Of a stretch of 64,000 nucleotides of DNA, positions 23,583 through 35,279 are shown one piece after another. The DNA comes from Nicotiana tabacum (lineage: Eukaryota; Streptophyta; Magnoliopsida; Solanales; Solanaceae), in NCBI RefSeq assembly GCF_000715075.1, contig NC_134082.1, positions 212,710,948 through 212,774,947 of the forward strand. Reading direction: 5' to 3'. The notes beneath the pieces are model-generated. The model was given only the letters and a program-made list of their open reading frames with translations, was not told the origin of the DNA and made no database searches. The position numbers were made by a program, and so were the translations under genes. Position 1 is the stretch's first letter; each line of letters opens with the position of its first letter.

Positions 23583-24760
23583 GAGATAGCATTCATAGGA
23601 TGTTGAGATGGACGTGCGTGTTAGGATCGGAATGATCAAGTGTCATGCGGAAACTAGTAAAGTAAACCTTGAATGACGGTAAATCAGACGACAAAAGAGC
23701 AATTTACTAAAAGAGACACAAACATTTAACGTGGTTCGGTTAAGTGACATACGTCCACGGCGGAGATGAGCAATCCACTATAATAAAAAGAGAGTACAAA
23801 ATATCGAGAGAACAACCTCACGAAGAGCCAAACAAAAGTGACACACTGACACTTGTCCCATAAAGTTCTCCCCCTAAACACGACTCTCAAGCCTCATATG
23901 GCTACATTGTGGATGCTACTGAATGAGAAAGACGAATCTTATTATAGAACTCCAAACATTTTCCTACAAGAAAAGAGACTAGCCAAATATGGAAGAATTA
24001 TATTTTCCTTCTAGGAAAAGAAAAAAATCAATTATGGTAAATATGTTGTCCTTTCCTTCATGAGATAGGAAAACCAATTATCGTAAGGAAATCTGGACAA
24101 ACACCTAACAGTGCGGGCACACCAGGTTAGATAGGATCATGAATGAAATTATTCCGGACAAGGTGGGTGTGGCCCCTATTGAGGACAAGATGTGGGAAGC
24201 ACGACTTAGATGATTTGGACATGTGAGGAGGAGAAACACATACTCCCCGGTAAGGAGGTGTGAGGGGTTGACATTGGAGGGCCTTAGGAGAGGTAGAGGT
24301 AGGCCGAAGTAGAGTTGGAGTGAGGTGATTAGGCATGACATGCCGTAGCTACAGCTGGCCGAAGACATGACCCTAGATAGAAAGGCGTGGAGATCGAGGA
24401 TTAAGATAGTAGGTTAAGTAGTTCAGATGATTCATAACGTTAGTGTTACTACGTACTCTCGCATTTGGTTGATATTAGGTTTCTTTGAATATTTGTTTTT
24501 TTAATTTTTTTTATTTCGATCATCTTACTATCTTGTTATATATGCTACTTTTTAGATGGCTTCTCGGTGTTATCCTGTCTTATTTTCTTGTTATTATTGT
24601 GGTACTTGTGCTTTCATGAGCCGAGGGTCTATTGGAAACTGTCTCTCTACCTCCACAAGGAATAAGGTCTGCGTACACACTACCCTCCCGAGACCCCCAC
24701 TATATAAAATTATATTGAGTATGTTATTGTTATTGTTACTGTTGTTGAGATAGCATTCAT
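23583..24760 (+). mobile_element. 5'-truncated LINE with nested solo LTR and target duplications
   Basis: A 14-bp direct repeat GAGATAGCATTCAT (23583-23596 and 24747-24760) brackets a LINE 3' end. The coding part resumes on either side of the solo LTR: AGGATGTTGAGATGGACGTGCG before it and GTGCGGGCACACCAGGTTAG after it. It continues through decayed RT C-terminal sequence (to about 24420), the 3' UTR, the shared tail (24618-24690) and TTG-like repeats. Without the LTR the insertion is about 650 bp. Its coding frame is broken by stops. Confidence 0.9.
23619..24110 (+). mobile_element. Solo LTR (492 bp) inserted in the LINE
   Basis: Starts TGTTAGGATC, ends ACACCTAACA (terminal TGTTAGG/CCTAACA inverted repeat), flanked by an identical 5-bp duplication GTGCG (23614-23618 and 24111-24115). 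No internal region, so it is what remains after LTR-LTR recombination. Terminal sequence and size are typical of Ty1/copia LTRs; superfamily is inferred from that alone. Confidence 0.9.
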
Positions 24761-25110
24761 TAGAAAGTAAAAAAAAAAATGTTGAATAACAATATTTTAG
24801 GACACAATGATACTATAGGTGTCAAATGCATGGGCGGGTTGGGCTATATTAATTTGGGCATTTGCAGCTCATAGGATTCCAAACTTTTAGAATCACTAAC
24901 TTAATTTATGCTCAAATGACTTGTAAATGGATATACCTAGTCTGATCGGACATGTTAAACAGATTATAGAGAAATTAACTTGAATAGTCATCCACTCAAA
25001 ATTTTAGACGGCAAATATATATAATATTGTATATACTATATGTATATTGGCTGGGAAATATAAATATTCTCAATCCAACGGCCAAATATATAAGTTTTCC
25101 TATACTTTAC
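24761..25110. other. Intergenic, nothing recognised
   Basis: AT-rich DNA between the LINE and the inverted repeat pair. No feature seen. Confidence 0.4.
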
Positions 25111-25119
25111 GGGTTAAAA

Positions 25120-25880
25120 TTATTATTGAAAAATAGCTAGCGTTTGCAAAGTCATTAAAAATACTCATTATTTTGTTGCAACACAGAAGATTCCAGTATA
25201 ACATGCTGGATTATAGAGCTCTTGCGTATAAACTTCCAATATATTATGTTGGAATTCCAGCACACGGAAAATTTTAGCATAATATGCTGGATATGAGCTC
25301 ATGCGTATAAACTTCCAGCATATTATGTTGGAACTCCAACACATTATGCCGGAATCTCAATCTCATATGTAAAATATTTGACATTCAGCATATTATGCTG
25401 AAATTTTCCGGATTTTTAGGGGTATTTTTGTTCATATTTTATTTTTACATGAAAAGGTGGTTAAATTTTGATTACTTTTAAAACTGTAGCTATTTTTCAA
25501 TTATCAGTGTAAATATGAGTGAAATTCAAAATTAGCCAGATTTACAAGTGGTACTTGAAAAATAGCCATAATTTCAAAAGTAATCGAGATTTAACCACTT
25601 TTCATGTAAAGATAAATCTGAACGAAAATACTGTTCAAAACCTGGAAAATATTCTGAACTTTTAGTATAATATACTGGAGTTCCAGCATAATATACTGGA
25701 GTTCCAGCATAATATACTCGTCCAGGATAATATGCTGGAAGTTTATACGCATATGCTCTAATCTCCAATATATTATGCTGGAAATTTTCGCGTTGCAGTA
25801 AAATAGTGGCTACTTTCAATAACTTTGCATACGCTGACTATTTTTTAATTACTAGTCTGAAAAAATGGCTAGCCCTATTT
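25120..25880. repeat. Head-to-head inverted pair of 'CCAGCATAATATGCTGG' elements
   Basis: Left copy (about 25120-25505) is in minus orientation, right copy (about 25520-25880) in plus. Shared blocks: 'GCTATTTTTCAA' / 'TTGAAAAATAGC', 'GATTACTTTTAAAA' / 'TTTCAAAAGTAATC', 'ACATGAAAAGGTGG' / 'CCACTTTTCATG', then several CCAGCATAATATGCTGG-like palindromes. A third, single copy is at about 51893-52345. No coding frame. Together the two copies make an approximately 750-bp imperfect palindrome. Confidence 0.8.
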
Positions 25881-25899
25881 TCACCTAGGCTATTTTCTG

Positions 25900-27055
25900 A
25901 CACTTCTGAATGATATTATGATTAAAATTTCCATGCGCCTCCAGAAAAGCATAGTGCTCTCTAGGACTGTGCATAATTTGGTAAATACCAAATTACCATA
26001 CCAAAATTAAAAATTTTGGTATTTGGTATTTTGATATTTTGGTATTTGGTTTACATTTTAAAAAACTTTGGTATTAGATATGGTATTTGATATTTTTTTT
26101 TTAAAATACCGAAGTACCGACATCGCACTGGAATATATATTGGATTAGTTTTAAATATCTTGTCATCCTTGCAGCCCTCAGTTACCAGAGAGCTTCAGTA
26201 GAATATTTCTAGTTCCATGTTATTTTGTTGAAGTCTGTGCGCCACGTATTTTTGTCTATGTGGTTAATGGATGTTACCCCAATAGTTTTTGTAAACAATA
26301 CTTGTGAAAGACTTATTTTGATCACATTTTAAGAAGCTTATTGGTGCCCGGTATATTACGGAAATGCAAGTTAGAGCTTTAGACCAGACAAACTTATATG
26401 TTGATGAAGTTTGTAAATATTATTTTAATCTTATGCTCTTATTTATAGAAGTCCCATATATGTTGTGCAGTGCTGTAACATTCATAAGATTGATTTTACT
26501 GCCCCAAAATATAACGTTCTGAAGCTGCTTTAGAACCGAATAAACCGAAGTTACCATACCGAATAAATCGAAACAGAAAGGCGAAAAACCGAACCATATC
26601 GAATCTAATTAGGTACGGTATTTGTATAGCATTTTAGAATATCAAATACCGAAAATATTGAACCGAAATATCTAAATATCGTACCGTACCGACCGACGAA
26701 CACCCTGCTCTCCCTCCTCCTTCTTCTTCTTTTTTTTTTCTTTTTAAATTTAAATTTTGATTTTATAAAATATATCTTTTTTGGACAAAGCAAAAGAAAA
26801 AATAATTGCTAATTTCAAATAAGAAAAAGAGAATGTAACAGGGCGGACCATCTGTGGGTATATGACTTTTTTTAACTATATTTTAAAATATAAGATGGGG
26901 GGAGTCATGGGTGCAACAACTAATGTTGCAAATTGATGCCCACCCCTTTTCATGTCTCTCCCACAAGACTCGTTCTAATAATTCTCTTTCTCTCTGTTTT
27001 TTTTATCTTTTATTCCTTTCATCCGTTCAATTACAGGACCTAAAATCTCATATTC
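25900..27055. other. Intergenic upstream of NOI gene, with 'GGTATTTGGTATT' repeat
   Basis: From about 25965 to 26705 the sequence belongs to a repeat rich in GGTATT/AATACC: it opens with 'TACCAAATTACCATACC' and closes with 'CCGTACCGACCGACGAACAC'. The two ends are roughly complementary, suggesting a TIR element of ~740 bp; class uncertain. The stretch 26880-27055 is pyrimidine-rich (TCTCTTTCTCTCTG), typical of a plant 5' leader. Confidence 0.5.
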
Positions 27056-28545
27056 ATGACTTCTGTAAGTTTCTCTCTCTTCCAATCTTTTCAGTTCTTA
27101 TTTTTTCTTTTGCATGAATTTTGCTTTGCTAGGAATATGAACGTTCTTGAATTTGTGTTTGGCTATTGAATAGTCATCCAATTAGATGAGATTACAAACG
27201 AGATTCAGGAATATGAAACCTTATAAAATTCCAAAACCCCAACCCTTATTTCTCCTTGAAGGAATTAAACGTTAAAATTTGTTTGATTCTGAGGTAAATC
27301 TTAGTTCATTTATTTTGCAGCATGTATAATATTGTTTTGTTAATGCTGAATCAAAGATGGCATGGCTTTGACCATCTTATTCGCTTTTATTTTTATTCAA
27401 CTTTCTGGTTTGCTCTCAGTTTTTGCTGAATTTGATTCATCAACTATTTGTACGCATTTTTTTTTAATTTTTATGGCCAGATGGAGCATCTTTAGTTTGT
27501 AATTGTTTCCTATTGGTTTAATAAAGATGTTTGATTGTTACTTTCTGTGTGAGCTTGCTCAAATAGCCGGTTCAAGTCCGGATAAAGGAGGAGCATTGTG
27601 GCAGACTGACAGCCAGCGTTAAATTAGTTAAATTTATGATGAATTCTAACAATACAAGAAAGACGAGCTTATATGGAGCAGTATGGTTCGTGATGATGCA
27701 TATAACCGACCCGAAACTGATTGGGATTGAGGCGTAATTGTTGTAGTTGAAAGATGTTTACTAAACATCCCAATACATATAAGTTAGAGTACATGACTAC
27801 ATGTACAGAACAAAACATGAAGAAAGAACTTTATTTACTTGGCTAACTTACATGTCTTCATTTCTCTGTTTTTGACACCGTTTTCTAGCAAGAGAAAGGT
27901 CGGCCATTGCCGAAATTCGGGGAGTGGGATGTAAACAATCCAGCCTCGGCAGATGGATTCACCGTCATATTTGCAAAGGCTAGGGATGACAAAAAGGCCA
28001 ATGGCACCGCTGCACCAACACAAGCGCCCAGGAATGACTATGCTTATGGACAATCTAATCCTTATCAGCAAGAACCCAAGGTATGCACTGGCTACCAAAT
28101 CTTAATATTTCTTGTTTTGTGCTACAAGCATTCAAGAATGTTACTCTTCCATTTACCTGCAAATAATCACTATGCCATATTAACTATTTGCAGTTAAGAT
28201 TTAGTTGTTCTTGTTGTTGACTTACAAATAGGTTCGACGTATGTTAGGAGTTCCATTTTAGTTCGGGTGTCCGTCAATGTAGAAATAATTGTTAGATTTA
28301 AAGAATACAATGAAAGAAAAAGGCCCAATGTTTGTTAGGAGTCTTTCTAATCTTATTAGAGATTTCTATGTCAGAAGAAAATGTAAAGAACTTCTGATGT
28401 TAGATAACCAAATTATTGAGCATTCTAGCGAAACGTGATCCTATAGCCAGACTTCAACTGCAGTATAGAATTAATGCGGGTTGATTAATTGATTGATTCT
28501 TAATACATCTATTATGTGCAGAAAAAATGGTTTTGCTGTTTCTGA
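27056..28545 (+). CDS. NOI / RIN4-like protein (3 exons, 74 aa)
   Basis: join(27056..27064, 27889..28080, 28522..28545). The coding exons encode MTS, then QEKGRPLPKFGEWDVNNPAS...QEPK, then KKWFCCF and TGA; all junctions GT-AG in phase 0. PLPKFGEWD is the NOI (nitrate-induced) motif of RIN4-family immune regulators, which in RIN4 is the AvrRpt2 protease site. The C-terminal WFCCF cysteines match the family's palmitoylated plasma-membrane anchor. Length ~74 aa is right for single-NOI proteins rather than full RIN4. The 9-nt first coding exon is chosen because it supplies an ATG, a GTAAGT donor and the right phase, and small first exons are usual in this family. A SINE lies in intron 1. Confidence 0.9.
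27555..27755 (+). repeat. tRNA-derived SINE in NOI intron 1
   Basis: Box B-like CCGGTTCAAGTCCGG at about 27568; the 3' end is 'CCGACCCGAAACTGATTGGG' followed by 'GAGGCGTAATTGTTGTAGTTG', a frequent plant SINE 3' end with a TTG-type tail. The 5' box A is weak. Confidence 0.55.
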
Positions 28546-29486
28546 AGCCAGAATGCTTCTGTGGCTGTGAGTGAAGAGACTTAAGATCATATTGAAGTTC
28601 AAGTCTGCCAGTCTAGGTACAGAGGTGGGAGAATGCGTGCTGCTGCTGCTGCTGCGTCTGTTTCTATTTTCGTCTATTGGTTTTATGTTGCATAAGGTTT
28701 CTTAAAAGTCTCTCTACAGTCCCCAATATGTACTTAGGGGAAGCGCCAACCAACTCTCACAAACACGCTAATGTATTGTGCTCAACGACAACCTTAGTCA
28801 CTCTGTCGATTTATATCACCTCTCTAATAGAACATGGTCACTAGATTGAATGACATATCTTCTTTTCTGCTACGCTCAGAGCAAATAGCTGCTGTCTAGA
28901 ATTTTCACTATGTGCTTCTACAATTAGGATATTGAAACTTGCTCGAGCTATATGGATTATGTATGTTGTACATTTTGATGATATTTGCCTCTTTAGTAGT
29001 CCATCAGGTTGGCTGCTGGTACATAAAGAAAGTTCTCATCTTTCATGCTTTAATTGCCTTGCCTTAAAACAAGGAAAGATCACAGTAGAGAAAGGCTAGT
29101 GTTAAAGGATGAACCAAATTAAATGGTTGTTCTAGAATGGCTATTCCTCACAATTGGTCTCTTTTGTCTCTAAAACGCTAGTGTTAAAGTCAAAGATCAT
29201 TTAAGATACAGTGTTGTTAGAGTTCAAAGTAGAACGATAGAGAAAGAAAGAAAGTGAAGTATCCTAGTTGTCCAATAGACTCTCGAAGTTGCGGATAGAC
29301 GTCTTTATACCGATCCGCAAGACTCTATTAGACATGTTCATGATTCGTGATACCAGAGCACCGACACCCGTAAAGTTCGATAAAATTCTATATATACATG
29401 TATATGTTGTTAGAAAATAGTAATATTAGTAGTGATACCATATATACAAAGCAAATTTTGGTTGAATGCAAATTTGCACCCGCTAC
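28546..29486. other. Intergenic 3' of NOI gene
   Basis: Contains a short (GCT)n run at about 28640-28655 in the NOI 3' UTR region. At 29265-29335 there is a hairpin: 'CCAATAGACTCTCGAAGTTG' pairs with 'CCGCAAGACTCTATTAG', part of a common dispersed Solanaceae repeat. No gene seen. Confidence 0.5.
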
Positions 29487-29494
29487 CTTTAAAT

Positions 29495-30132
29495 TAGAGG
29501 TGTCAAACGGGCCGGGTTGACCCGACCCGGCCCAGACGGTTGAAACCCGGCCTGCCCCGGCCCCGCCCGGTACTTAGGGGGCTGGGTGGGTTGGGTTACT
29601 GGGGTTAGGGGGTTGGTCCGTTCACTTTAATTCATCCGATTAACCGGACCGGTCAAATTCGGTCAACCAAAATCCCTGTAGAACCAGACCGGCCAGGACC
29701 AATTTAAAGGCTAGATTTTTTTTTTTTTTTTTTGGTTTTAGAGTCTAAGGCAATGCATAACCTTTGAATTTACTCTTTTTTTGTTAATTTACTTTGTTAA
29801 ATGTAAAACTTTCAATTTGTAAGTTTAAATTTTGAAATAAATATAGCACTTGCAATTTATAAGTGCAATTTTTTTCCATCTTCATTGTATTCTTTATATT
29901 TTTACTTTATATTAATATAAATTACAATAGTTATACAAAATACAAAAAAAAAAAAATACTAACCCGGCCCGGCCCCTTGGACCCGTAACCTTTACGATTC
30001 ATTTTTTACCCGGATGAACCCGAACCCGCTAAACCCGGTAACCCCTAACCCATAACCGGCCCGGTTCGAAACCCGGACGGTTTCAACTTTTCCCTACCCA
30101 TCTCGGCCTGGCCCACCCGTTAGACACCCTTA
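29495..30132. mobile_element. hAT-type non-autonomous element (638 bp)
   Basis: Ends TAGAGGTGTCAAACGGGCCG and CCCGTTAGACACCCTTA are inverted, with 8-bp flanks CTTTAAAT (29487-29494) and CTCTAAAT (30133-30140) differing at one base, the duplication size of hAT transposons. The subterminal regions are unusually GC-rich (many CCCGGCCCGG motifs) around an AT-rich centre. No coding frame. Confidence 0.75.
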
Positions 30133-30241
30133 CTCTAAATCCTAGGTCTGCTTCTGCGTGAGACATGCAATCTAGTCTCTCATATCAAGCTGTCACAACC
30201 CAAACCACACCAATGACCGTCATGACATCTAATGTGTCAGT

Positions 30242-30994
30242 AGGGATGGCAAGGGCTACGGGGCAAGTTTTCTCTTAATCTACAAAATTTCAACTCGCTC
30301 CGCCCCGCATAGCAAATGCACCCGCGTTCACCTGCTCCGCATCCACACCCGCATCCACCCGCACTGCTTAACTTTTTTCCCCTTCATTTTGTTAGTTTAT
30401 TTATTTTTTAATCTTTTGTCTGGAATTTTTTTATACATTTATAATATCTACTCATATTTTTTATTAATTTTAAAGATTACGGGAGGCTTCAGCTAAGGAA
30501 AGAAGAAGATATAGCTGAAAGAAGAAGATAAGATACTTAAGAGAGTTATATCTTGCACATATGTAATAAAAGTTACTTAACAAAAACTTTGATATGATAA
30601 TAACGCTTTACTTTTAAATTTTTTATATTTGATAATAGAATATATATTATTTAAGCTAATCACTGGAATAATTCTTAAGCCGCTGGAATGTATAAATAAG
30701 TCACTTCTCTAATCCTCTGGAAAGTGGTCTTGATATGTAATTTTTGGATATTACATTTTCAGAACAATATGACGTGCAAGCATTTGGTTCAAATAACATG
30801 AAACTTTACTTTGCTTCAATATATTATTTGGAATCAATTTCATTTTCGTTAACGCAGAAAATTGAGTTTCCTTCTTCAATGAAGTTTTTAAACCTGCACC
30901 CACATTACCCGCACAGTTTTTAACTTTTTTTATTTTGACTCGCCCCGTCCACCTCGCACCTATCCACATCCGCACCGCCTCATCGCCATCCCTT
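30242..30994. mobile_element. Second TIR element, 'TAGGGATGGCAA' ends
   Basis: Left end TAGGGATGGCAAGG, right end CGCCATCCCTTG (inverted), about 750 bp. 'CCGCATCCACCCGCA' repeats occur near both ends. Resembles hAT-type MITEs. No clean target duplication was found, so exact borders are uncertain. Confidence 0.6.
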
Positions 30995-31206
30995 GCGCAA
31001 TAATTTTTTGTTATAAAAAAAGGGTAAACCATCAAATGTTCAGGTGATTTCTGAGTTTTCTCATTTTTTTCCTAGCATAATAACCTATTTTTGTTACCAT
31101 ATAGTCCTCAAATATCTCTCCTTTAATCAAAAGGATGTCGTTGACCCTACTGAAAAGGGAAAAGTAAATAATCCACGACACGAGCCAACCACGTTACTAG
31201 GAAATT

Positions 31207-31909
31207 ATGGCGACCGGTTTAATCCGACGAGCGATTTCTAGGGTCCACTCATCGCCGGCGGCGAAGCTAGTTGTCGCCCGAGCCCACGCATCGGAGGCCA
31301 AAGCCCATCAATCAGAATCCAAGCAGCAGCCAAACATTAAGTCATTTCAAATTACCGATGGAGTCCAGACAACCCAGGTAAACCCGAGCTCAAGGAATAC
31401 AAAATCGATCTGAAATAATGTGGCCCAATGGTTTTAGATGCTTTAATCAAAATCAAAAACGAAATCGACCCAACACTTACGTTTCGTAGATCCTGTAGAG
31501 AAGGGATCTGTAGGTCCTGTGCTATGAATATTGATGGTTGTAATGGACTTGCTTGTTTGACTAAGATCGATTCGGGTGCTGAATCGACGATTACGCCAAC
31601 AACAACAACGACCCAGTATAATCCCACAAGTGGGGTCTGGAGAGGCCGTTGCCACATATGTTTGTCATTAAGGATCTGGTTGTGAATATGACTAATTTTT
31701 ATAATCAGTACAAGCCTATTGAGCCTTGGTTGAAGAGGAAGACGGAGCCGCCGACTCCTGGGAAGGAGATACCGCTGAGTAAGAATGATAGGGCTAAGTT
31801 GGATGGGATGTACGAGTGTATTCTGGGTGCTTGCTGTAGTACATCATGCCCTAGTTACTGGTGGAATCCTGAGTCTTATCCTGGTTCCGCTGCAGCTCCA
31901 CGCTAACCG
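31207..31909 (+). pseudogene. SDH2: SDH2 pseudogene, 5' exon (complex II iron-sulfur subunit)
   Basis: Starts at ATG 31207 with a mitochondrial presequence (MATGLIRRAISRVHSSPAAK). It runs through the 2Fe-2S region ([22 protein letters not shown]) and into the 4Fe-4S region ([16 protein letters not shown]). Succinate dehydrogenase subunit 2 passes electrons from FAD to ubiquinone. Breaks: a 1-base loss near 31351 shifts the frame; an in-frame TAA at about 31412; a conserved Gly is Arg in 'ICRSC'; a 50-bp insertion at 31598-31647; one 4Fe-4S cysteine is Gly in 'CILGACC'; a 2-base loss near 31895. It ends at a GT donor (31910). The exon fits the separate piece at 44570. Clearly non-functional as a protein. 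Confidence 0.92.
31598..31647 (-). repeat. 50-bp TS/LINE-type tail inserted in the SDH2 exon
   Basis: The inserted text AACAACAACAACGACCCAGT continuing to 'GTGGGGTCTGGAGAGGCC' is the reverse complement of the last ~50 bp of the shared LINE/SINE 3' tail. It interrupts the frame between Thr-Pro and Leu-Pro-His of SDH2. Only GCC is repeated at its two sides, so a normal long target duplication is not visible. Confidence 0.85.
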
Positions 31910-32250
31910 GTAATATTTCTTCGGAAAAGGCCCAAATAGCCCCCGATACTTAGGACAAGGTCTATATATAACCCTGTTAAAAGTTTGGCCTATCACCAAC
32001 CTTGCCGTTACACTATTGGCTTGGATATCCCTTTCTTTTAAACGGTTGCCACAGTAAATAAGTTATTCACTCAAAATATAACATGTAGAAATTAATATAC
32101 ACATAATCATTTTATTTTAACGCCCAACCCAACCCATTAACCCTACCCGTTACCCAACCCGTAAAACATTACCCCTCTCTTAATTAACCATACCCTTTTC
32201 TTCTCAAATCAGCTTTTCTTCTCAATCTCAACAAGGAGCTCACAGAGCTG

Positions 32251-32881
32251 GTGCTAATTCCGGTGCAAATCTGGACGAAGTATTCCTACCATCTTTCACC
32301 ATTCAATTCCCAAAATATAAGTCAGGGATCTTCGAGTTCATCATATGGTTCGAGAAGGAAATGTTGTTGTGGAGTTGCTGCTAGCCAATTCACTGATTGG
32401 ACTCCAAATAATGTCGGCAGACGATTTAACAAGTGTTCAATGCCTAAGGTAAATTTTATAAGAATTGTTTGTGTATTTTTGCTTAGGTAAATAATGCCGG
32501 TAGACAAAAATTGTCGATAATTTTATTCTAATTGTTGCGCAGGGACAGAAATGTAAGTTTTGGGAATGGGTAGATGATGAACTTCCTCTTAGAGTTATAT
32601 CACTGATCAGTAACTTAAAGAATGAAAATGAAGCTCTTAGATGAGAAAGGAATCTTTTGCCGATGAAGGTTGTCGAGATTGAAAGCGTCTTAGCAGGGGA
32701 TGTTGCAAAAGTTGAAGATTTCAAGGAATTAGATGATGTTAAAGGAGACAATGATGTTTCTAAGGAAAAAATTGATGGAGGTTTAGTGTTTGTGAAGGAA
32801 AGTAATCAGAAAAAATGGAATGTCATTGCTATGGTACGGTGTTGCTTCGTTGGGTTTATGTGTGCTTGGATGATGAAATAG
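32251..32881 (+). pseudogene. GRF-type zinc-finger gene fragment inside the MULE
   Basis: Two coding pieces, up to 32448 and from 32543, join in phase 0 at GT-AG sites. The product reads SRRKCCCGVAASQFTDWTPNNVGRRFNKC then CKFWEWVDDELPLRVISLIS, with the CxC...C...C and GRRF/FxWxD signature of GRF zinc fingers. An acidic stretch follows, then a hydrophobic end (MVRCCFVGFMCAWMM) like the membrane or coiled-coil tail of plant GRF proteins. Problems: no ATG upstream of the finger in this frame, and an in-frame TGA at 32642 between finger and tail. Probably a captured gene fragment; function unknown. Confidence 0.7.
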
Positions 32882-33229
32882 CTAACTTAAGATCAACCAA
32901 AGTTTAGGTGTATTTGACATATTTAAGTGATTATGTAACCTATGTTCAAACAAGGTTTATGTATAACTGATATAATTAAGGTTTAATTTATGTTTTATGT
33001 TTTGGAATGAGGTTTATGTTCTACTGTCTAAGCTACACAATTCGCTCTGGTGAATTCCTATAAACTCGAAAACTAAATTTTTATATGCTGATGTTGATGG
33101 AAACTAAATTCAAAATTATGTTGTAAATTTCAGCAGCACCCACCTTCGATTGGATTCCTTCGCATTAGCAAAAACCTTAGTATTTCGGGCGGACTAGACG
33201 ATAATGGAGGTGTGAAGTTTGGTAATTGT

Positions 33230-33322
33230 TGTAACGCTCCTCAAATTTATAAAAGTTTCGAGACACGCTAATTATAGAACTAAATTATTATTATTACTAT
33301 TATTGTTATCTTGCTTATAGTG

Positions 33323-33370
<48 letters not shown>

Positions 33371-35275
33371 GGATATACAATTAGGAAAATATTAATAGTT
33401 TTAATATTATTAATTATTAAAAATAGGAATAATTAAATACTAGTTAAGTCAAAACAAAAAAAAACAAAAGAAAAAAAAAGCCACGTGAGCCTTAAGCCCA
33501 TAAAGGGCTCTTAGCAGGTAAAGGCGTGAGGGCCTCAGCCATAAAAGGCTGTGAAAAGGGGATTAAACAATTTCAAAATAGAACACTTACTAATGCAGAG
33601 CAAAAAGGGCGTAAAGCCTTATACGAAACAGAGGCAACCACGAAATTACAAGAAAAGTTCTAGGGTTCTTTACAAATCACTAATTCTTGAACTCAGGTAT
33701 ATAAAATTTCTTATTCTCAATTACCCTACAATAGTAATAGGTAAGAGTTGAATAGTTAATTCCCTTCTTTCTCTATATCAACAGTAAATCCCATATTTAG
33801 GTGTGAAACTTTGAAATTAATTAAAATGCACTGGTTATTGTAGAATCAATTGTTTGACGGGTAAAATTGGTCTGGGGTCTACGTATTGGCTCAAGGAGTA
33901 TTGAGGTGAGTTGATATAACCCTTTACTAAAGTGGTTTAACTCACAAAAGCTCGCATACAAAGTGTTTGATGAATTGCTTAAAAGAGTTTATATTTACTT
34001 AATTGGAGTAAGTGAGAACCTATCAACTTAGAATTGTTCTAGTAAAAGTTTAGATGATTTATTATAATATATGTGCATAAATTTTCAGATTTTTGTGTTA
34101 TTCTTATATGCTATTTTCGTGTTGAAAATTTATGAAGGAGCAAGAATCCTTAGAAGTACTTTTACATGTTTATTCCATTCTTATGACATGCTTTACATTT
34201 AAGGATACCAGCATGAACATGTACATGATGTTCTATAAAGAAAAGATTTAGACTTGAAAAGTCACAAGAAGAAGTTTTAGAAAGAAAAGATTTTTGGGAG
34301 TATCCTTTATTCAGAGAAGGGGTCATCGTCCAGGCCGAGGGTCTTGACCAAGGCTTTGACTTCCTGAAACTACTTGTGCCAAAGTAGGGAGCACACGAGC
34401 TGAAGGTCTCGTTGCTGAGAATTTACTTAGCCATGCTAAGGTATGATACATGAGCGCTGAGAACCATGAAGCGAGTGTCACCTCGTGGATTGGGCCTATT
34501 CGATCAGGTTGGGATCGAACCCGTGCCGATCACACGGTGACTGAGACAGAATTAAGTCAGGATAGTTGGAACTTCCAAAGTATAAAGTAAAGTATTTTTT
34601 TTATAAGAAAGAAAAAGAAAAGAATTTCTTTTAGAATATTCCTAAACTGCTATTATGCAATTATTTTAGAGTTGTTCTTATAAGCTTTATGCCTTATATG
34701 CATTTAGAATCTTTGCTCGTAATGTATATGTTATTAAAGTTTTGTCCCCTGTCGTTGAGACTCATTGAGTACAATGGATGTACTGACGTTCTCTTTTGGG
34801 AACCTACGTTGGTCTGCGGTACAACGTAGGAACCGGTTTTGCAGGTGAGCAGGCTACAGTTTAGGACTTCCCTCCCTTCCATTGCTATTGGTGAGCTCCG
34901 CTTTTGTTCGTGGAGTATTCCTTAGAGTCATCTTTATTTTGTTATTTCTTTGTTTACTTAGAGAACTGGCCAGGAAATCTCATGTCCTGAGCAGTGCGTC
35001 AGTTTATTAGTAGAGGCTTCATAGATGCAGACGGTTGGTTAAGATTCATATGTTTTGAATAATAACTTAAAGGTATTTTATTGGTTACTACAAATAAAGT
35101 TTTGAAGTTGGCTTATTTTAGATATTTAAATTATTTAAAAGTATTTGGTTACAGTAGTGCCTTGTGGCATATAAAGTTTGAAGTTATAATAGATTTGATA
35201 AGCGCAGATGGTTCGCTCGGTCATGTTTAGTGATTGGGTGCTGGTCCCGGCTTGTTCAGAAAATGAGCCGTGACA
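33230..35275 (+). repeat. 5' LTR of the chromovirus
   Basis: 2,046 bp, TGTAAC...TGACA. Includes a long (AT)n run at about 33326-33366 that is short in the 3' LTR, explaining most of the length difference. Confidence 0.95.
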
Positions 35276-35279
35276 AACT

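Noticed and set aside
28546..31206. Extra gene between NOI and SDH2 pseudogene
   Set aside because: Only TIR elements and short frames with no domain.
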